A stretch of DNA of 64,000 bases from Quillaja saponaria (Eukaryota > Streptophyta > Magnoliopsida > Fabales > Quillajaceae): NCBI GenBank assembly GCA_029379385.1, contig CM055618.1:20127071-20191070 (forward strand), given 5' to 3'. This document shows, piece after piece, positions 23,579 to 38,440 of the stretch. Under the pieces are notes generated by a model. It made no database searches and was not told the DNA's origin. It saw nothing but the letters and a program-made list of their open reading frames with translations. A program made the position numbers and the translations under genes. Within the stretch, counting starts at the first letter, position 1, and every line of letters starts with the position of its first letter.

Positions 23579-25551
23579 ATGGAGTTGTGGGAATATGCTA
23601 GACTCAGAAAAACAAAGGTACAAGCTTTTCTCACTTTTGTCTCTGTATTCTGCTATGCATATACATAGCAAAACCCATTAACACTCTCTTATTCAACTTG
23701 CTACTAAATGTTCTGAGATTGAACTTTTTACAGGTTATGGAGGTGATATTCCCACTGGTTATTTTTGCTGTCTTGCTGAGCTCAGATGTAGCTGAGGGCC
23801 GTAAAGCTAGAGTCTTGGACTACTTCCACTACTCTGCTATGAGTTGCAGAGCTCACAGTGCATCACTGACAGAATTTGGAGGAGTTGGTGATGGAATAAC
23901 ATCTAACACCAAGGCCTTCCAGGCAGCCATAGAACATCTTAGCCTGTATGCAGACGTGGGTGGGTCTCAACTCTATGTTCCCCCAGGAAAATGGCTGACT
24001 GGTAGTTTCAATCTCACCAGCCATTTCACCCTTTTCCTACATCAGGATGCTGTCCTCCTTGCCTCTCAGGTTTAATTGATTGTTTAATTCAAATGAATAT
24101 GATTTGTGAATTGGAACAGAATGGTACAATTATATAAAGTTTGGCAATTAATATGTGTTAATTAGGATGAGAGCGAATGGCCAGTCATTGAGCCCCTGCC
24201 ATCCTATGGTCGAGGAAGGGACACACAAGGTGGAAGGTTTATTAGTCTAATATTTGGAACCAATCTCACAGATGTTGTGATAACTGGTAATAATCTCGTG
24301 CTCTTGTGAGAACAGCGCAGCCAAAAAAAAATTACTATTTTTGCAACTTCTAAATACTGGGTCCAAATTTAATTTTTTTAGGGGACAATGGTACCATTGA
24401 TGGTCAAGGTGAAATATGGTGGCAAAAGTTCCATAATGGAGAGCTCAAGTACACAAGGCCTTACTTGATTGAGATCATGTACTCAGAAAATATTCAGATA
24501 TCCAGCCTCACTTTGGTTAATTCCCCTTCATGGAATGTCCATCCTATTTACAGCAGGTTCATCTCTCTCTCTGTCTCTAGTGGCTGCATTGTTGTTTCAA
24601 TATTTGGTTCAGTATGATTGCTGGAAAGACATGCTCTGTTTTCTTTGAAGACTTGTTTTTCTAATCAAAAAATGACAGCAGCAATGTTCTTGTTCAAGGC
24701 ATCACAATTCTTGCACCGGTGAGATCTCCAAATACTGATGGGATCAACCCAGGTAAATAGTTCCAAATATTTGAACAGATAGAATCACACAATACATCCT
24801 GCTATGATAACCAAAACTGAGATTTTGATTTGGTTCTCATTCAGACTCATGCACAAATATCCGTATTGAGGACTGTTACATAGTCTCTGGGGATGATTGT
24901 GTAGCTGTTAAGAGCGGCTGGGATGAATATGGTATAGCTTTCGGGATGCCAACCAAGCAATTGGTAATCAGACGGCTCACTTGTATTTCACCCACCAGCG
25001 CTGTAATTGCATTAGGGAGCGAGATGTCTGGTGGGATCGAGGATGTCAGGGCTGAAGACATTTTAGCCATTGACTCAGAATCGGGGGTCAGGATCAAAAC
25101 TGGTGTAGGAAGAGGAGGCTATGTGAAAAACATATATGTGAAGGGATTTACCATGAAAACCATGAAATGGGCATTTTGGATGACAGGAAATTATGGGTCT
25201 CATGCTGATAACAATTATGATCCTAATGCATTTCCTGTGATTCAGAATATTAATTACCGTGATATGATTGCTGAGAATGTAACAATGGCAGCAAGGTTGG
25301 AAGGCATAGCTGGTGACACTTTTACTGGAATCTGCGTATCAAATGTCACCATTGAACTGGCTACAATGTCTAAGAAAGTTCCTTGGACTTGCACTGACGT
25401 TGCTGGGATTTCAAGTGGTGTGGTTCCTGAGCCCTGTGATCTTTTGCCAGACCAGGGACCAGAGATGGCAGCATGTAACTTCCCTGAAGATAGCCTGCCT
25501 ATCGATAATGTTCAAATACAAACATGCTTTTACAGAAGAAAGCATTTGTAA
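23579..25551 (+). CDS. Polygalacturonase-family protein (GH28), secreted
   Basis: Pectin-degrading-family beta-helix protein, 482 residues. Exons: 23579-23617, 23734-24069, 24166-24286, 24382-24556, 24682-24752 and 24845-25551. A hydrophobic signal segment (VIFPLVIFAVLLSSDV) is followed by the mature start (FGGVGDGITSNTKAFQAAI). GH28 motifs present: SPNTDGINP, SGDDCVAVKSG and RIKTG. The usual GHG catalytic-His motif is replaced by PTSAVIALGSE, as in a plant clade of polygalacturonase-like proteins, so true hydrolase activity is uncertain. Exon 1 encodes only 13 residues; translation might instead begin at the Met at 23737. The intron-4 acceptor is a tandem CAGCAG, allowing one Ser more or less. 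Confidence 0.9.
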
Positions 25552-26235
25552 AAAGGAATGATTTATAATTAAATATATGATTTTCTTTCAAATAATCTCA
25601 GACTTTTTTTGTGGAAGGCTGAAATATACAGACCTGGATTACATGTCTAATTCTTTTGCAATATATTTAAGCTTTAAGAAAATACATTAAAGAATAGGCT
25701 CGCCATGAAAAAACATGGGAGTTTGTGTTACTACAAGTAATGTCTTAGAGTTCCTCATACAAATCAGTGTACTGTATAAATTTTGATGAAGCAATGCCAC
25801 ATAATATACAAATCTCAGGCATCTGGGGCATAAAAGAAAATCTAGCTACCAGGTTAACATCCACTACCTTCGCTACATTCTCTCGACCTCCCAGTTTGAA
25901 AGTAAAAATATCAAAATAAATAAATAAATAATATGTCCACTGTCCTTTTCTGTATCTCAATTTCTTTTTTCTTAAAAAATTTCATCATTATCATTTAGCT
26001 ATGACTTGTACAAAACTAGTAACATCCAGATGGGACTTATAATGATGTCCAAATCTCCTAAAACAGCTCTTCTTTCTTCCGGTGTTTTGACTGCACGTTA
26101 CAAGTTAAATACCATAAGATAACAAACTCTACCTATCAGCTCCTTGGGATGATGAGTGAGCATATCAACATACCCAATATTTCGCAGACGAAAGTTTTTT
26201 CTATCACAATTATACTGCTATTTAAGCATTATCTT
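25552..26235. other. Convergent 3' flanks of polygalacturonase and MAP kinase genes
   Basis: Short AT-rich region between two convergent stop codons. Likely holds both 3' UTRs. No gene is seen. Confidence 0.6.
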
Positions 26236-28839
<2,604 letters not shown>

Positions 28840-31293
28840 ATTCAAAACTCAAACTGATCCCTAGATGATACTCCACTCTGTATTCAAATGGTAAAACCAG
28901 AAGTGGGTATTCTTGGGGCTCAAAAACTGGAGTGATTTTTGCAGAGCTTTTGCTATATCAAATTGGGCATGGCATTTTCAACATTGACCTGAACGCCCAT
29001 GGTTATACAGGGAATGGACTGAAGGCAAAGTCCCACTGGTTTGAACTAGGCAGCAACAGCTCTTTCTCTTATTCCCTCTAAGGTCCTTTTCGTACTCCAA
29101 GCAAAAGGATAATTAAGTAAACAAATAAATCCCATATTTTGACCAAGAATGGTTCCAACCAAAACATGAATCCTGCTAAATAATTTTTATTTCCGAATCA
29201 ATTTATTCTCTACTCACCATTCATGACTAAAAAAATTTATGTTCTGTAAAAGTTTTATTTTTCCAAAAGAAGATAATAAAAAAAAAATAGCATGACCTCT
29301 TCAAAGCTAATAAGCATTTGAATGAGTATAAACTTTAAGGATTTGGTGGTTGTGATCACTGGATGTTTGAAAATATAAGTTTGTTCTCCCATGTTGCAGG
29401 GTAGCTATGTTCTCCTAATTAACTAAGTTTTATCTTATATCCTAAAATAACAAAATTCCATTTGTTTTCGGATAATGAACGATTCAATTAGTTTCAAACA
29501 AATATCATACCAAAATAGGCATAATATAGATTAATTAGCTATATTTTTACAAATCGTTTCAGTTTTCAATAATTTTAATTTTAAAAAATGATTAAAAGAT
29601 TGAAAGAACGAATATGATACCCAAATTGGCATAAACTTTGACGGCATTACATCAATATTAAAAATATTTTAATTTGTATGTAAATTATAAATGCTTTCAA
29701 AGAAAAAAATTTCTAAAAAATTAATAAGATCTCTTTATCCTCTCATTTCACAATAATCTTTTCTTTATAAATATCACTAGTTTAACTTTTATTTTTTTAC
29801 AAATGTTTTAACTTATTTTTTAAATTTATGTATAATTTTATTTTAGTTTTCATATCATGATATAAAATAAAAACACAATTCAAACCTATTTTATTTAATG
29901 TTGAAATTAAAATTTATTTGTATAAGTATAAAATATTTTATTAAGAATATATAATAAAATTAAATAAATTAAGTTAAAATAAATTACTATTAAAACTAAG
30001 AAACTCAAAGTAAGTGCCAATATAGAAAAAATAAGTATTAAAGACTAGTTTGGAAAGGAAAAAAAAAGAAGATATTTTGAAGATAAATTTAGGACTTTTT
30101 AGTATATTATTTTTTTTTGAAATTGTTCATTAACAATGTTAATTTTTCATTCATGAATTCATGAAGGAGAATGTCATGTTTCTTAAAGTTTAGACCTTAA
30201 TTTTATTTCAGAAAATGTCCAAGAGAATAGAGTAAAATTAACTCTATCTTTTAACAATGTCAATTTTTCATTAATTTCAAGAAAAAATTATCGATTTATC
30301 TAAAATTTTGACTTTACTAATAATACTCAAGTAGTTACATTATTCTTATTTATTTTTACTAATATGAACGGAAAACTATGGGATGTAATATTAGATTTAG
30401 AACAAAATATACTAGAGATAATCAAACCAAGTATTGATTAATTTGACATTTTCTTAATATGTTAATGAAAATATTGATTTTTTTTAACCAAAAAACATAC
30501 AACTACATAAAATAAAAACCTAACACCAACAGAAGCGGGCAAATAAAAAAATAAAAAAGTCACGATAAATAATGTTGGAACATATTTACACATGAAATTT
30601 AATGCATTAAAAATATAAAACAAACAATGTTCTTTATTGATAATTCAAAATATGATTGTCATGATATGTAAAATGTTTTTATATTGATCCCTACAAGTAA
30701 AACCCTTTCTTGAATTTTCATAAATCTAATAAAAATTAAGTAGGATTATCATTTTCCACAAATTTAAAATATAAATTATAATGATAGTTGACTCAAATTT
30801 GTTATTAAAATAAGATAACATTATTTATTTTATTTTATTTCAATTTTTTCTTTGACTCGGTTATATGAAAATACTCAAAATATCTATTTTCTCCCAAAAT
30901 AATAGATGACTCCTCTTTATTAAAATAATAAACGTGCATACAAACATGACAGTTTTGTAATATTGCGAGCCAAGCAAGGTCATTATGGTAAAAAAGAAAG
31001 CACATTCCAATCACAATCAGCGACCACCAGAAAGAGAGAAAGAAAAAAGAAATGGTCTGGGACTCTGGGCCATTTCTTTAGGACAAAGACAAAACCATAG
31101 CCTTAAAATTTTGAGATATATATAACTTCCATACTAACGCTTTTATCTTTAGGCCTCGTCCTCTCTCTCTGACTTCTTCTTTCGTTTCCTTCTCGCCCCT
31201 CTCTCTCTGCTTTTTGATTCTCATTTTCCCAATTCCATTGCGTTCTACTTCTGCAACTCTCTGATTCTATCTGCTTTTTTTGAATTACCAAAA
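28840..31293. other. Divergent promoters plus long AT-rich spacer
   Basis: 5' flanks of the MAP kinase (left) and ROH1-like (right) genes, with about 1.8 kb of extremely AT-rich DNA between them (29150-30950). The pyrimidine-rich stretch near 31150-31270 is probably the ROH1-like 5' UTR. No gene is seen. Confidence 0.6.
31114..31125 (+). promoter_or_regulatory. TATA-like box upstream of ROH1-like gene
   Basis: GATATATATAAC, about 170 bases upstream of the ATG and just before a CT-rich leader. The spacing fits a TATA box with a long pyrimidine-rich 5' UTR. Confidence 0.45.
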
Positions 31294-32469
31294 ATGCCTG
31301 CAACAGAGTATCAGGGGTCTTTCCTAGGGCGAATTAGTATTCGCAGAAACCAAGTGATTGCCATGGATGGCAACCATGAACAGGAGCTCGAAGACCTTGA
31401 ACTTTTTCAGAAACACGTAGCCGATCGATTTGGCGAACTCTTAGCACAACCTTCCGATGAAATTCCTAACGATCCTTTGCTTTCTATCGCTTGGCTTAGA
31501 AAACTCCTTGACATGTTTCTCTGTTGCGAAGCCGAATTCAAGGCCGTTTTGATCATGGGTCGTGACCCTTCTCAGATCTCTAAGCCTCCGCTCGATCGAC
31601 TCCTTCCTGAATTCCTCGACCGTGTAGTTAAGGCGCTTGACATTTGTAATGCCGTCAGTATTGGGGTCGATTTGGTCCGACATTATCAGAAATTGGCTGA
31701 GATTGTGGTTTCGGCTATGGAACAGAGGCCACTCGGTGATGGGCAAGTTCGACGGGCTAAAAAGGCTTTGACTTCACTAGTTGCGGCTATGACGCTTGAA
31801 GATGGTAGCAATACTAAATCCACTGAGAGAACCTGGTCGTTTGGGCGAAGAGGCAGTGGTGCCGTGGCGAATAAAGACCGTGCTGCTGCGCAATTCCGAT
31901 CGTTATCTTCGACAATGGCGAAGAATTGGTCTGCCTCAAAACAAATCCATGCCATGTCCTCCAATCTGGTGGCACCCCGTGGTAATGAATCCTCTGGTTT
32001 GGCTTTGCCTGTTTATATAATGAGCAATATCATGGTGTTTGTCATGTGGGCTCTGGTGGCTGCGATTCCTTGTCAAGAGAGAAATGGGTTGATGACTCAT
32101 TTTCAGGTGCCGCGTCAATTGGCATGGGCCCAATCGATGATTGGGTTGCAAGAGAAAATTTCTGAGGAGTGGAAGAAGAAGGAGAAGAAAGGGTGTGCTG
32201 GATTACTGGAAGAGATGCAGAGGTTGGAGAAATTGGGGCAGTCCTTGATTGAATTTACTGATTCGTTTCAGTTTCCCATAGAAGCTGAGCGTTTGGAGGA
32301 GGTGAAAGTACAGGTGGATGAGTTGGCAGAGACATGTAAGAAAATGGAAGAAGGATTGGTGCCTTTACAGCTACAAATCAGAGAAGTGTTTCACAGGGTT
32401 GTGAGGAGCAGAACAGAGGTTCTTGATGTGTTGGACCAAGCTGGGAAAGTGTCTGCACCCTCCATGTAA
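31294..32469 (+). CDS. ROH1: ROH1 family protein (DUF793)
   Basis: Plant-specific protein; Arabidopsis ROH1 binds the exocyst subunit EXO70A1 and is linked to secretion of seed-coat mucilage. Single exon, 391 residues. The N-terminus YQGSFLGRISIRRNQV and the block ELFQKHVADRF are characteristic. The middle is Ser/Arg-rich (TWSFGRRGSG, then AAQFRSLSSTMAKNWSASKQ). A hydrophobic segment near residues 240-262 (YIMSNIMVFVMWALVAAIP) may be membrane-associated, and the C-terminal third is helical and charged (EKISEEWKKKEKK; EEVKVQVDELAETCKKMEE). The first Met is chosen because the family starts just before YQGSFLGRISIRR. The coding part has no intron, as expected. Confidence 0.92.
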   Translation: MPATEYQGSFLGRISIRRNQVIAMDGNHEQELEDLELFQKHVADRFGELLAQPSDEIPNDPLLSIAWLRKLLDMFLCCEAEFKAVLIMGRDPSQISKPPLDRLLPEFLDRVVKALDICNAVSIGVDLVRHYQKLAEIVVSAMEQRPLGDGQVRRAKKALTSLVAAMTLEDGSNTKSTERTWSFGRRGSGAVANKDRAAAQFRSLSSTMAKNWSASKQIHAMSSNLVAPRGNESSGLALPVYIMSNIMVFVMWALVAAIPCQERNGLMTHFQVPRQLAWAQSMIGLQEKISEEWKKKEKKGCAGLLEEMQRLEKLGQSLIEFTDSFQFPIEAERLEEVKVQVDELAETCKKMEEGLVPLQLQIREVFHRVVRSRTEVLDVLDQAGKVSAPSM

Positions 32470-35229
32470 AGATGAAACAAAAACTTTTTAAGTTTGTTTT
32501 TTTTTTTTTTTTTTTTCTGTTTGTCTTTTGTCCCTTTTAAAATCTGATGAAGGGTTTGAATTTTGAGTAACTTCTGAGATAGAGGAAGCCCAGTGATTTA
32601 GGTAATTTGTTCTTTTGAGTGTCTATGCTCATTGCCATGGCTGCCTTGCTCTACAGTGTAAATCACTTTAGGCATTGTCATTTTCTTTCTTCTTTCTTTT
32701 TTATTTTTTTTGGGGTTAATTAAGGAGTATGACTTGGCAATTCAGCAACTATGTCATGTTGTGATGGGAATTGGGATGACTGGTAAAGTTTGCACATTAT
32801 CTAATCTGATTTATTTAAAGTTTTGTTTCAGTTTTCTTTTCCTTATTTTTAACATAATAACTGTTTCTAACTGTTATTCACTTTAATCTATTGAAGTGTA
32901 CATGCTCATAATAGTTATCTCAAGGACAAACTTCGGGCAACGCCAATAGGTATTGTTAATAAATTTCTATTGTGCGAAAAAAAAGGACTGGTTCAGTATT
33001 TTTATTAAGAAAATTTCGTAATTTATTTCTAACACATAGTTTTTGCTTAAAATTATTTTAAGGGTAATAATTGATTCATAATTATTTTTAAGAGGGACTT
33101 ATTCCGATATAGCAAGTTGCATATTCGAAAAGGTTGTTTCCAAAGTTTGAATTTGACCAAAAACTTTATAAAAAAAATTAAGATAAAGGAGGCAAAGTTA
33201 AGGATAAAATTATAACTAATAACATAGATGGCAATATAATATTCTTTCTGGTAATGTCAGGTTACTTGTTGGCCACTCATACAAATAGGAAATAGTAAGC
33301 AAACATTCTTGGCAGTCAATGCTTCCCCAAGTGTCTCTCATCCACCAATTTATAACAAATAAAATATTTTCGAGAATTATGTAACAGATAGGTGGAATTT
33401 GAGTAAAAAAAATTTAAAACTTAATGGCAATAAAATGAAGCTGTAAATTGAAAAAAATAAAAAAAAAATCCTATAAATAAATTATTTGCAAATTATATCG
33501 CGTTCACAACATTAAAAACTATTATCTCTATTTTTATTATTTGTTATCAAATTTAAATTTAAAATAATTCATAATTGTGTTTGTTGCAAACCTGGGCTAG
33601 AAACATGGCTTAAGCCCTGGGCCAAGGCCTGCCTCCCCCCCAGCCAGTCTAGAGCTGAGCACACCCGAAAAAGTGTCCCAGTTACCAAACCCGCTACAAG
33701 TTTCGCGGCTAATAAAAACGATGTCGTACTCCTTTCTTGAAAAAATAACACCCGTCCGCAGATTCTCCTAATAAATTGTCTCATCATTACGTATTAGGTG
33801 TCCCTGCAATTATGTCTTTTTCTTTCTAAATATATTACTTACGGCAATTATAGTTCATATTATAATGGGATTCTGCTCATTTAACTATCAATAATTAATA
33901 ACATTATAAAACTAAAAACAAACAACTCATAAATAATAAAATATAATCACACATATGTCCACATAAAACTAAAATTTTAAGATATTGGCTGATTCAAAAA
34001 TTTATGTTAATGAGGTCAATATAATAATCAAGTCATATATAATAAAATTAATAATTATTTTTATTAATTTGTTTAAACAAAATTGTTGAATTTTTGATTA
34101 TATATGCCTTACAAATTTTTAACCATCTCATAAATTAGAAATAGTGACTCTATAAAAAGTCATAATATAGAAAAAATTTCTCAAAAAATATTCCATTCAA
34201 ATAATACCTACTATATAAATATAAAAATGAAGCAAAACAAATTACTGCAAAGACTTAGTCCTGGACTTAAGAGTTGGCCTAATAGTAAAGAAAGTGTTAT
34301 ATTTATTGACTTCTAAGTTGTGTTAATAAGTGTTTTTGATCAGATAAAAAAATTGATAAGCCTTTAGAGCATAAACAGATTCAAATATAACTTATTATTA
34401 CAAAAAGAGTCAATTGCTTTAACTTTTTTTAGATTTTGCTAATATTACACGAATCTCTTTTCTATTTTTAAAATCTACACATATCTCCTCTAAAAATTAA
34501 AATTAAGGTAAAATATCTAAAATACTCAAACTGTATTATTATTAAGAGACAAATAAAATTTTTAAATTATGCATTTCAACATATTATTATTCAACTTAAA
34601 ATGAGATATAAATAAAATAAAATAAATAATTATTCATAAAATAAGAATATAAGTACAATAATAAAGAAATTCAAAAAATACTATATATATTTAGTAAGAA
34701 CTTCATATTCTTCAAAAAGTTATGTATTTTATAAATATTATTTTTCAGTTTTTTTATAATTTTAAGTTTGATAATAAAATAAAAATTATATATATTTATT
34801 CATAATATGACATAAGGGGATTCTATGAAAGTTATCTTAAATTTATAAAGAATGAATTTAGTTGTAACTTGTTTTTAAGTATCAAGATAAATTTATGAAG
34901 TTTTGAAAATAGAAGAAAAGTTGATATGACATAAATATAATTTAGGACAACTAGAGTAATTTATTCTTTTAAAAATGGTTCCTTGTTCCACAAGGCATCT
35001 CTCTCTCAAATGGGACCGGTACTTTGACTTGTTGTGGAGTTATATTAAAATCTCGTCGTTAACAAGTCCGTCCACCTTCCTCACCTTGTACAACGGGGCC
35101 AAGTCACATCCGCCCATTCATTTTCTCCTTCGTCATCTTCGTCTCCTTCTTCCATACACTTCACTTATCTCTATTTAAATAACATTTGAATCGATCAAAT
35201 TCTCGTCAAATTTAGGGACACAAAGTGAG
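32470..35229. other. Intergenic, AT-rich with one GC-richer island
   Basis: 3' flank of the ROH1-like gene, then very AT-rich DNA. The segment at about 33575-33790 stands out as GC-richer and is listed separately. The region 34975-35229 is the likely 5' UTR/promoter of the HIPP gene. Confidence 0.55.
33575..33790. other. GC-richer island of unknown origin
   Basis: About 200 bases with a composition unlike the AT-rich DNA on both sides, including GGGCCAAGGCCTGCC and a seven-C run. A 72-codon frame exists on the minus strand but has no recognisable similarity. It could be a transposon or gene fragment. Confidence 0.4.
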
Positions 35230-36475
35230 ATGAAGGTAAGATTTCCAAATCTCCATGCCAGTCTATCAGCTTATAATTATTCTATCAACTAATTATCTAA
35301 TACTCTGTTTCTCCTGTCTCCTGCTTACTCTGTTTATATATTTTCCTGGTGGTGATGTGCGTGTGTTAATTTTAATATAATTTTATTTAACATTCTAAGC
35401 AAGCAAGACCCTTCATGGGTTTCACTTTTATTATCCAATCAAACTCTCAATTCAATAGAATTTCATATTTTCTCTCCTCCCCTGTTTCTGGAAGAAAATC
35501 ACGTTTTCTCTGTTTTTTCTTTTATCTTGATTCGCATATCGTCACTCCAGATTTTATGTTTCTTGACTTCTTTGTTTTCTTTAGTGCCCTTAAATTTGGC
35601 TTTTCAAAACAGCACTGAATCATTTGACTAGTGCTTTTGAATTATTTTGATGCGATCACTTGGAAATGAAATTTTCGATTCATCAATTTTCTGGCTTTGA
35701 TATTTGTTTTGTTCCTAATTTTTATTAATTTGGAATAAAGTATAGAGCTAGTTATCTTAACTCTAACAGATGCATTATGATCCTTTTGTTGCAGAAAGTG
35801 GTATTGAAATTGGACTTACACGATGACAAAGCAAAGCAGAAGGCCATGAAGGTGGTCTCTGGTCTTTCAGGTATTGAATTGGAATGCTCTTCCAAAACCT
35901 CTGTTTAGTTGATTATGAAAACTGTAAAAAAGAGTCAGATTCACATTTCGTGTAATTTTGGGTTGCAAAAAGAAAAAAACACAAGGTTCGGTTTTCTTGG
36001 CCACAAGAAAATAGATGGAGCCTAGTGAACTATTACATTTAGTTGATTATTTACTTATTTCGCAACCAATGGTACATAATTTATTGCAAGTTGGGCATTG
36101 TGTTTTTCCATGTTGGTTTACTCTGTTTCTGTATTATTTGTAGGCATTGACTCCATCGCCATGGACATGAAGGACAAGAAATTGACAGTAATTGGAGATG
36201 TAGATCCAGTTGATGTGGTGAGCAAGCTTCGAAAAATTTGGCACACAGAAATTCTGGCAGTTGGGCCGGCTAAAGAGCCGGAGAAGAAGAAAGATGAAGG
36301 GAAAAAAGATGAGGGCAAGAAAGATGATTCTAAGAAAGAAGATGCTAAAAAGAAAGATCAAAATGAACAAATTGCTGAGCTTGTCAAGGCCTACAAACAA
36401 TACAATCCTTACATGACTAATTACTACCATGTTCCAAGTGCAGAAGAGAATCCAAATGCTTGTGTTATTTTTTAA
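35230..36475 (+). CDS. Heavy-metal-associated isoprenylated plant protein (HIPP), CxxC-less
   Basis: HMA-fold protein with a C-terminal prenylation signal, likely membrane-anchored; 137 residues. Exons: 35230-35235 (only ATG AAG), 35795-35870 and 36144-36475. The two-codon first exon is common in this family. The HMA fold is clear ([19 protein letters not shown], then [18 protein letters not shown] and [13 protein letters not shown]), but the metal-binding CxxC is absent, as in the HIPP39-like subgroup. A Lys/Asp/Glu-rich linker ([15 protein letters not shown]) is followed by [24 protein letters not shown], whose last four residues (CVIF) form a CaaX box. Metal binding is therefore doubtful; a protein-interaction role is more likely. 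Confidence 0.92.
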
Positions 36476-38440
36476 ATTTTGGATTGTTAGAAATTATATA
36501 AATTTGTGGTTTACATACTACAGGATTAATTGGGTATAGAATAGAATGGCTAAAACTCTTTAATAAATATAAATTATACTTTTTGTCTCTCTTTTCATTT
36601 TTAGTACTTTTGCTTTCAACTTCAATTTTATTTTATTTTTTAATCCATGTCAAGTAGGCAATTGATTGGGATATTTTTCAGGCTTGTCTCACTTGGTATT
36701 TAGAACTTGCCCAAAAGTTTTGTCACCATCTGGATGAGATGATGATGGTATCAGACAATTATTGTCTCTCAAATTAATAAATAAAAACCAACTGGCTTGG
36801 GACATGAATAAACCAGTGGCCTAATTTACCTGTGATTAACTACAACTGGAAGCATTATAACCAAAAAAGAAAATTGTGATTCTTGAATCAAAAAAAAAGT
36901 TTATGTAATATTTATGGTAGCATATTTTCTGTTTCTTGCTTTGCACCCAACATTAAATTGGTAGCTGGGAGAGCTGAATGACTTTGAAAAATTGAAACAA
37001 AAGGGCCAGTGTGTGATTGGAAAACTCTAGAATTAAGTAGTTTTGTCTTCCTTCCCCTCCTCACACTCAAAGCGATTCTGTGTCAGCGATTGAACCAAAA
37101 ATTAGTATGGGGACCTTGACTTTTGCAGACAACCAAGCCCGTAGTCTTTGGTTGAGGCACCCATCTTGTTGACAAAGAGATTAGCATGAAGTATGTGTAA
37201 GGTTTATAAATCTTAGAACTTGTTGATAACTTTCATTAGAATGATTTGATGACAGAATTAAGTAAAAAATTGACTTTAATAAGATGAATTACACCCATGC
37301 CTCCTCTGTTTTTGGTGACCTATCACCTCTGAATATTAAACATGGGTCGATTTTATGAGATTTTTAAGAAATTAGAATTGTGAATATTATTATAAATTAT
37401 TTTTTAAATTCAAACTCTAATAGATAACAAATTAACAAAATATTTATTTTTATAAAATGATATTGTACTGTATATATATGAGTGATGGTTTCAAAAATAC
37501 TTATAAAACATATAATATAATAAGTGGGTATTTTTTAAACTTTAATTTATAAACAAACCCCAGCTTATGTAATATTCTTTTTGTCACGATTTGTTTATTT
37601 CACATCATCTTTAGTGTCAAGATTTGTATATATTTTCTTGGAGCCATATTAATTGCACCTACTTGGCAGACATGCCAACTGATGTCATCTGCACACTCTA
37701 AATGTGTATTTTTTACAGCCAACTTCTAACTAATCTCTTGGTTGTTTAAGCAAACCCATCTGATTTCCTATAATATTCTTACCATGATGTCACAGGAAAG
37801 ATAACAACGAATTATCAAATAGTTTATTGCAGAAGATCTAGATCACCAAATGACAAAACAAGAAGGAAGAAAAATAAGAAATTAGTTCACCAGCCATCAG
37901 ATTCACACTTTGTGTAGGCTGTTTGATTCAACAAAAGCTTAAATTATTTCATGAGACTTATTTTAATTTCTTAAAAAAGATCATACCCTCATAACAACAT
38001 GGTGAAGTTTGATAGAAAACTAAATAAATCAAAATTAATGTTTAAACAATTTTTACAATCTGCATGAACAGAGTATTGAAAATTCAACAATTTCTGTTTA
38101 TTCCAACAAAAAAAAACACAGACTATAATATAAATCCTGTGTCAACAATCCTTAGTTGCAAACTTTTATCACTAGCACTAGGTCTGTGAAAAAAGAAAAA
38201 AGAAAAAAGAAAAGTCCCCAAGAAAGGAGGGGTCTGCAAGGACCAGTATTAGCCCATAGGATGCAGAGCATCACTAGCTGACTACAATTTTTATGTTACA
38301 TTTGCAGGAAAGAATGCAAAACAATAATGAAGGAACAATGTGTCGTTCTTATTCACCTAGCTTGAAAAATGGAAGAGATTAAAGAATTATCTTCCTCCAA
38401 GTTACTTGAAAAATCATGGTGTGGTGGTGGCAATGAATCA
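36476..38440. other. Convergent 3' flanks of HIPP and ACC synthase genes
   Basis: AT-rich, no gene seen. Contains an AAAAAAG-type purine repeat near 38190-38215 and, next to the ACC synthase stop, its probable 3' UTR. Confidence 0.6.

Noticed and set aside
33569..33787. 72-codon minus-strand frame in the GC-richer island
   Set aside because: No similarity recognised and no promoter or splice context. Kept only as an unexplained composition feature.
34975..35178. 67-codon plus-strand frame upstream of the HIPP gene
   Set aside because: Falls in the probable HIPP promoter/5' UTR and shows no protein-like conservation.
36098..36143. Upstream extension of the last HIPP exon to an earlier ATG
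   Set aside because: This is intron sequence. The acceptor at 36142-36143 joins cleanly to GLSG-IDS of the HMA fold.
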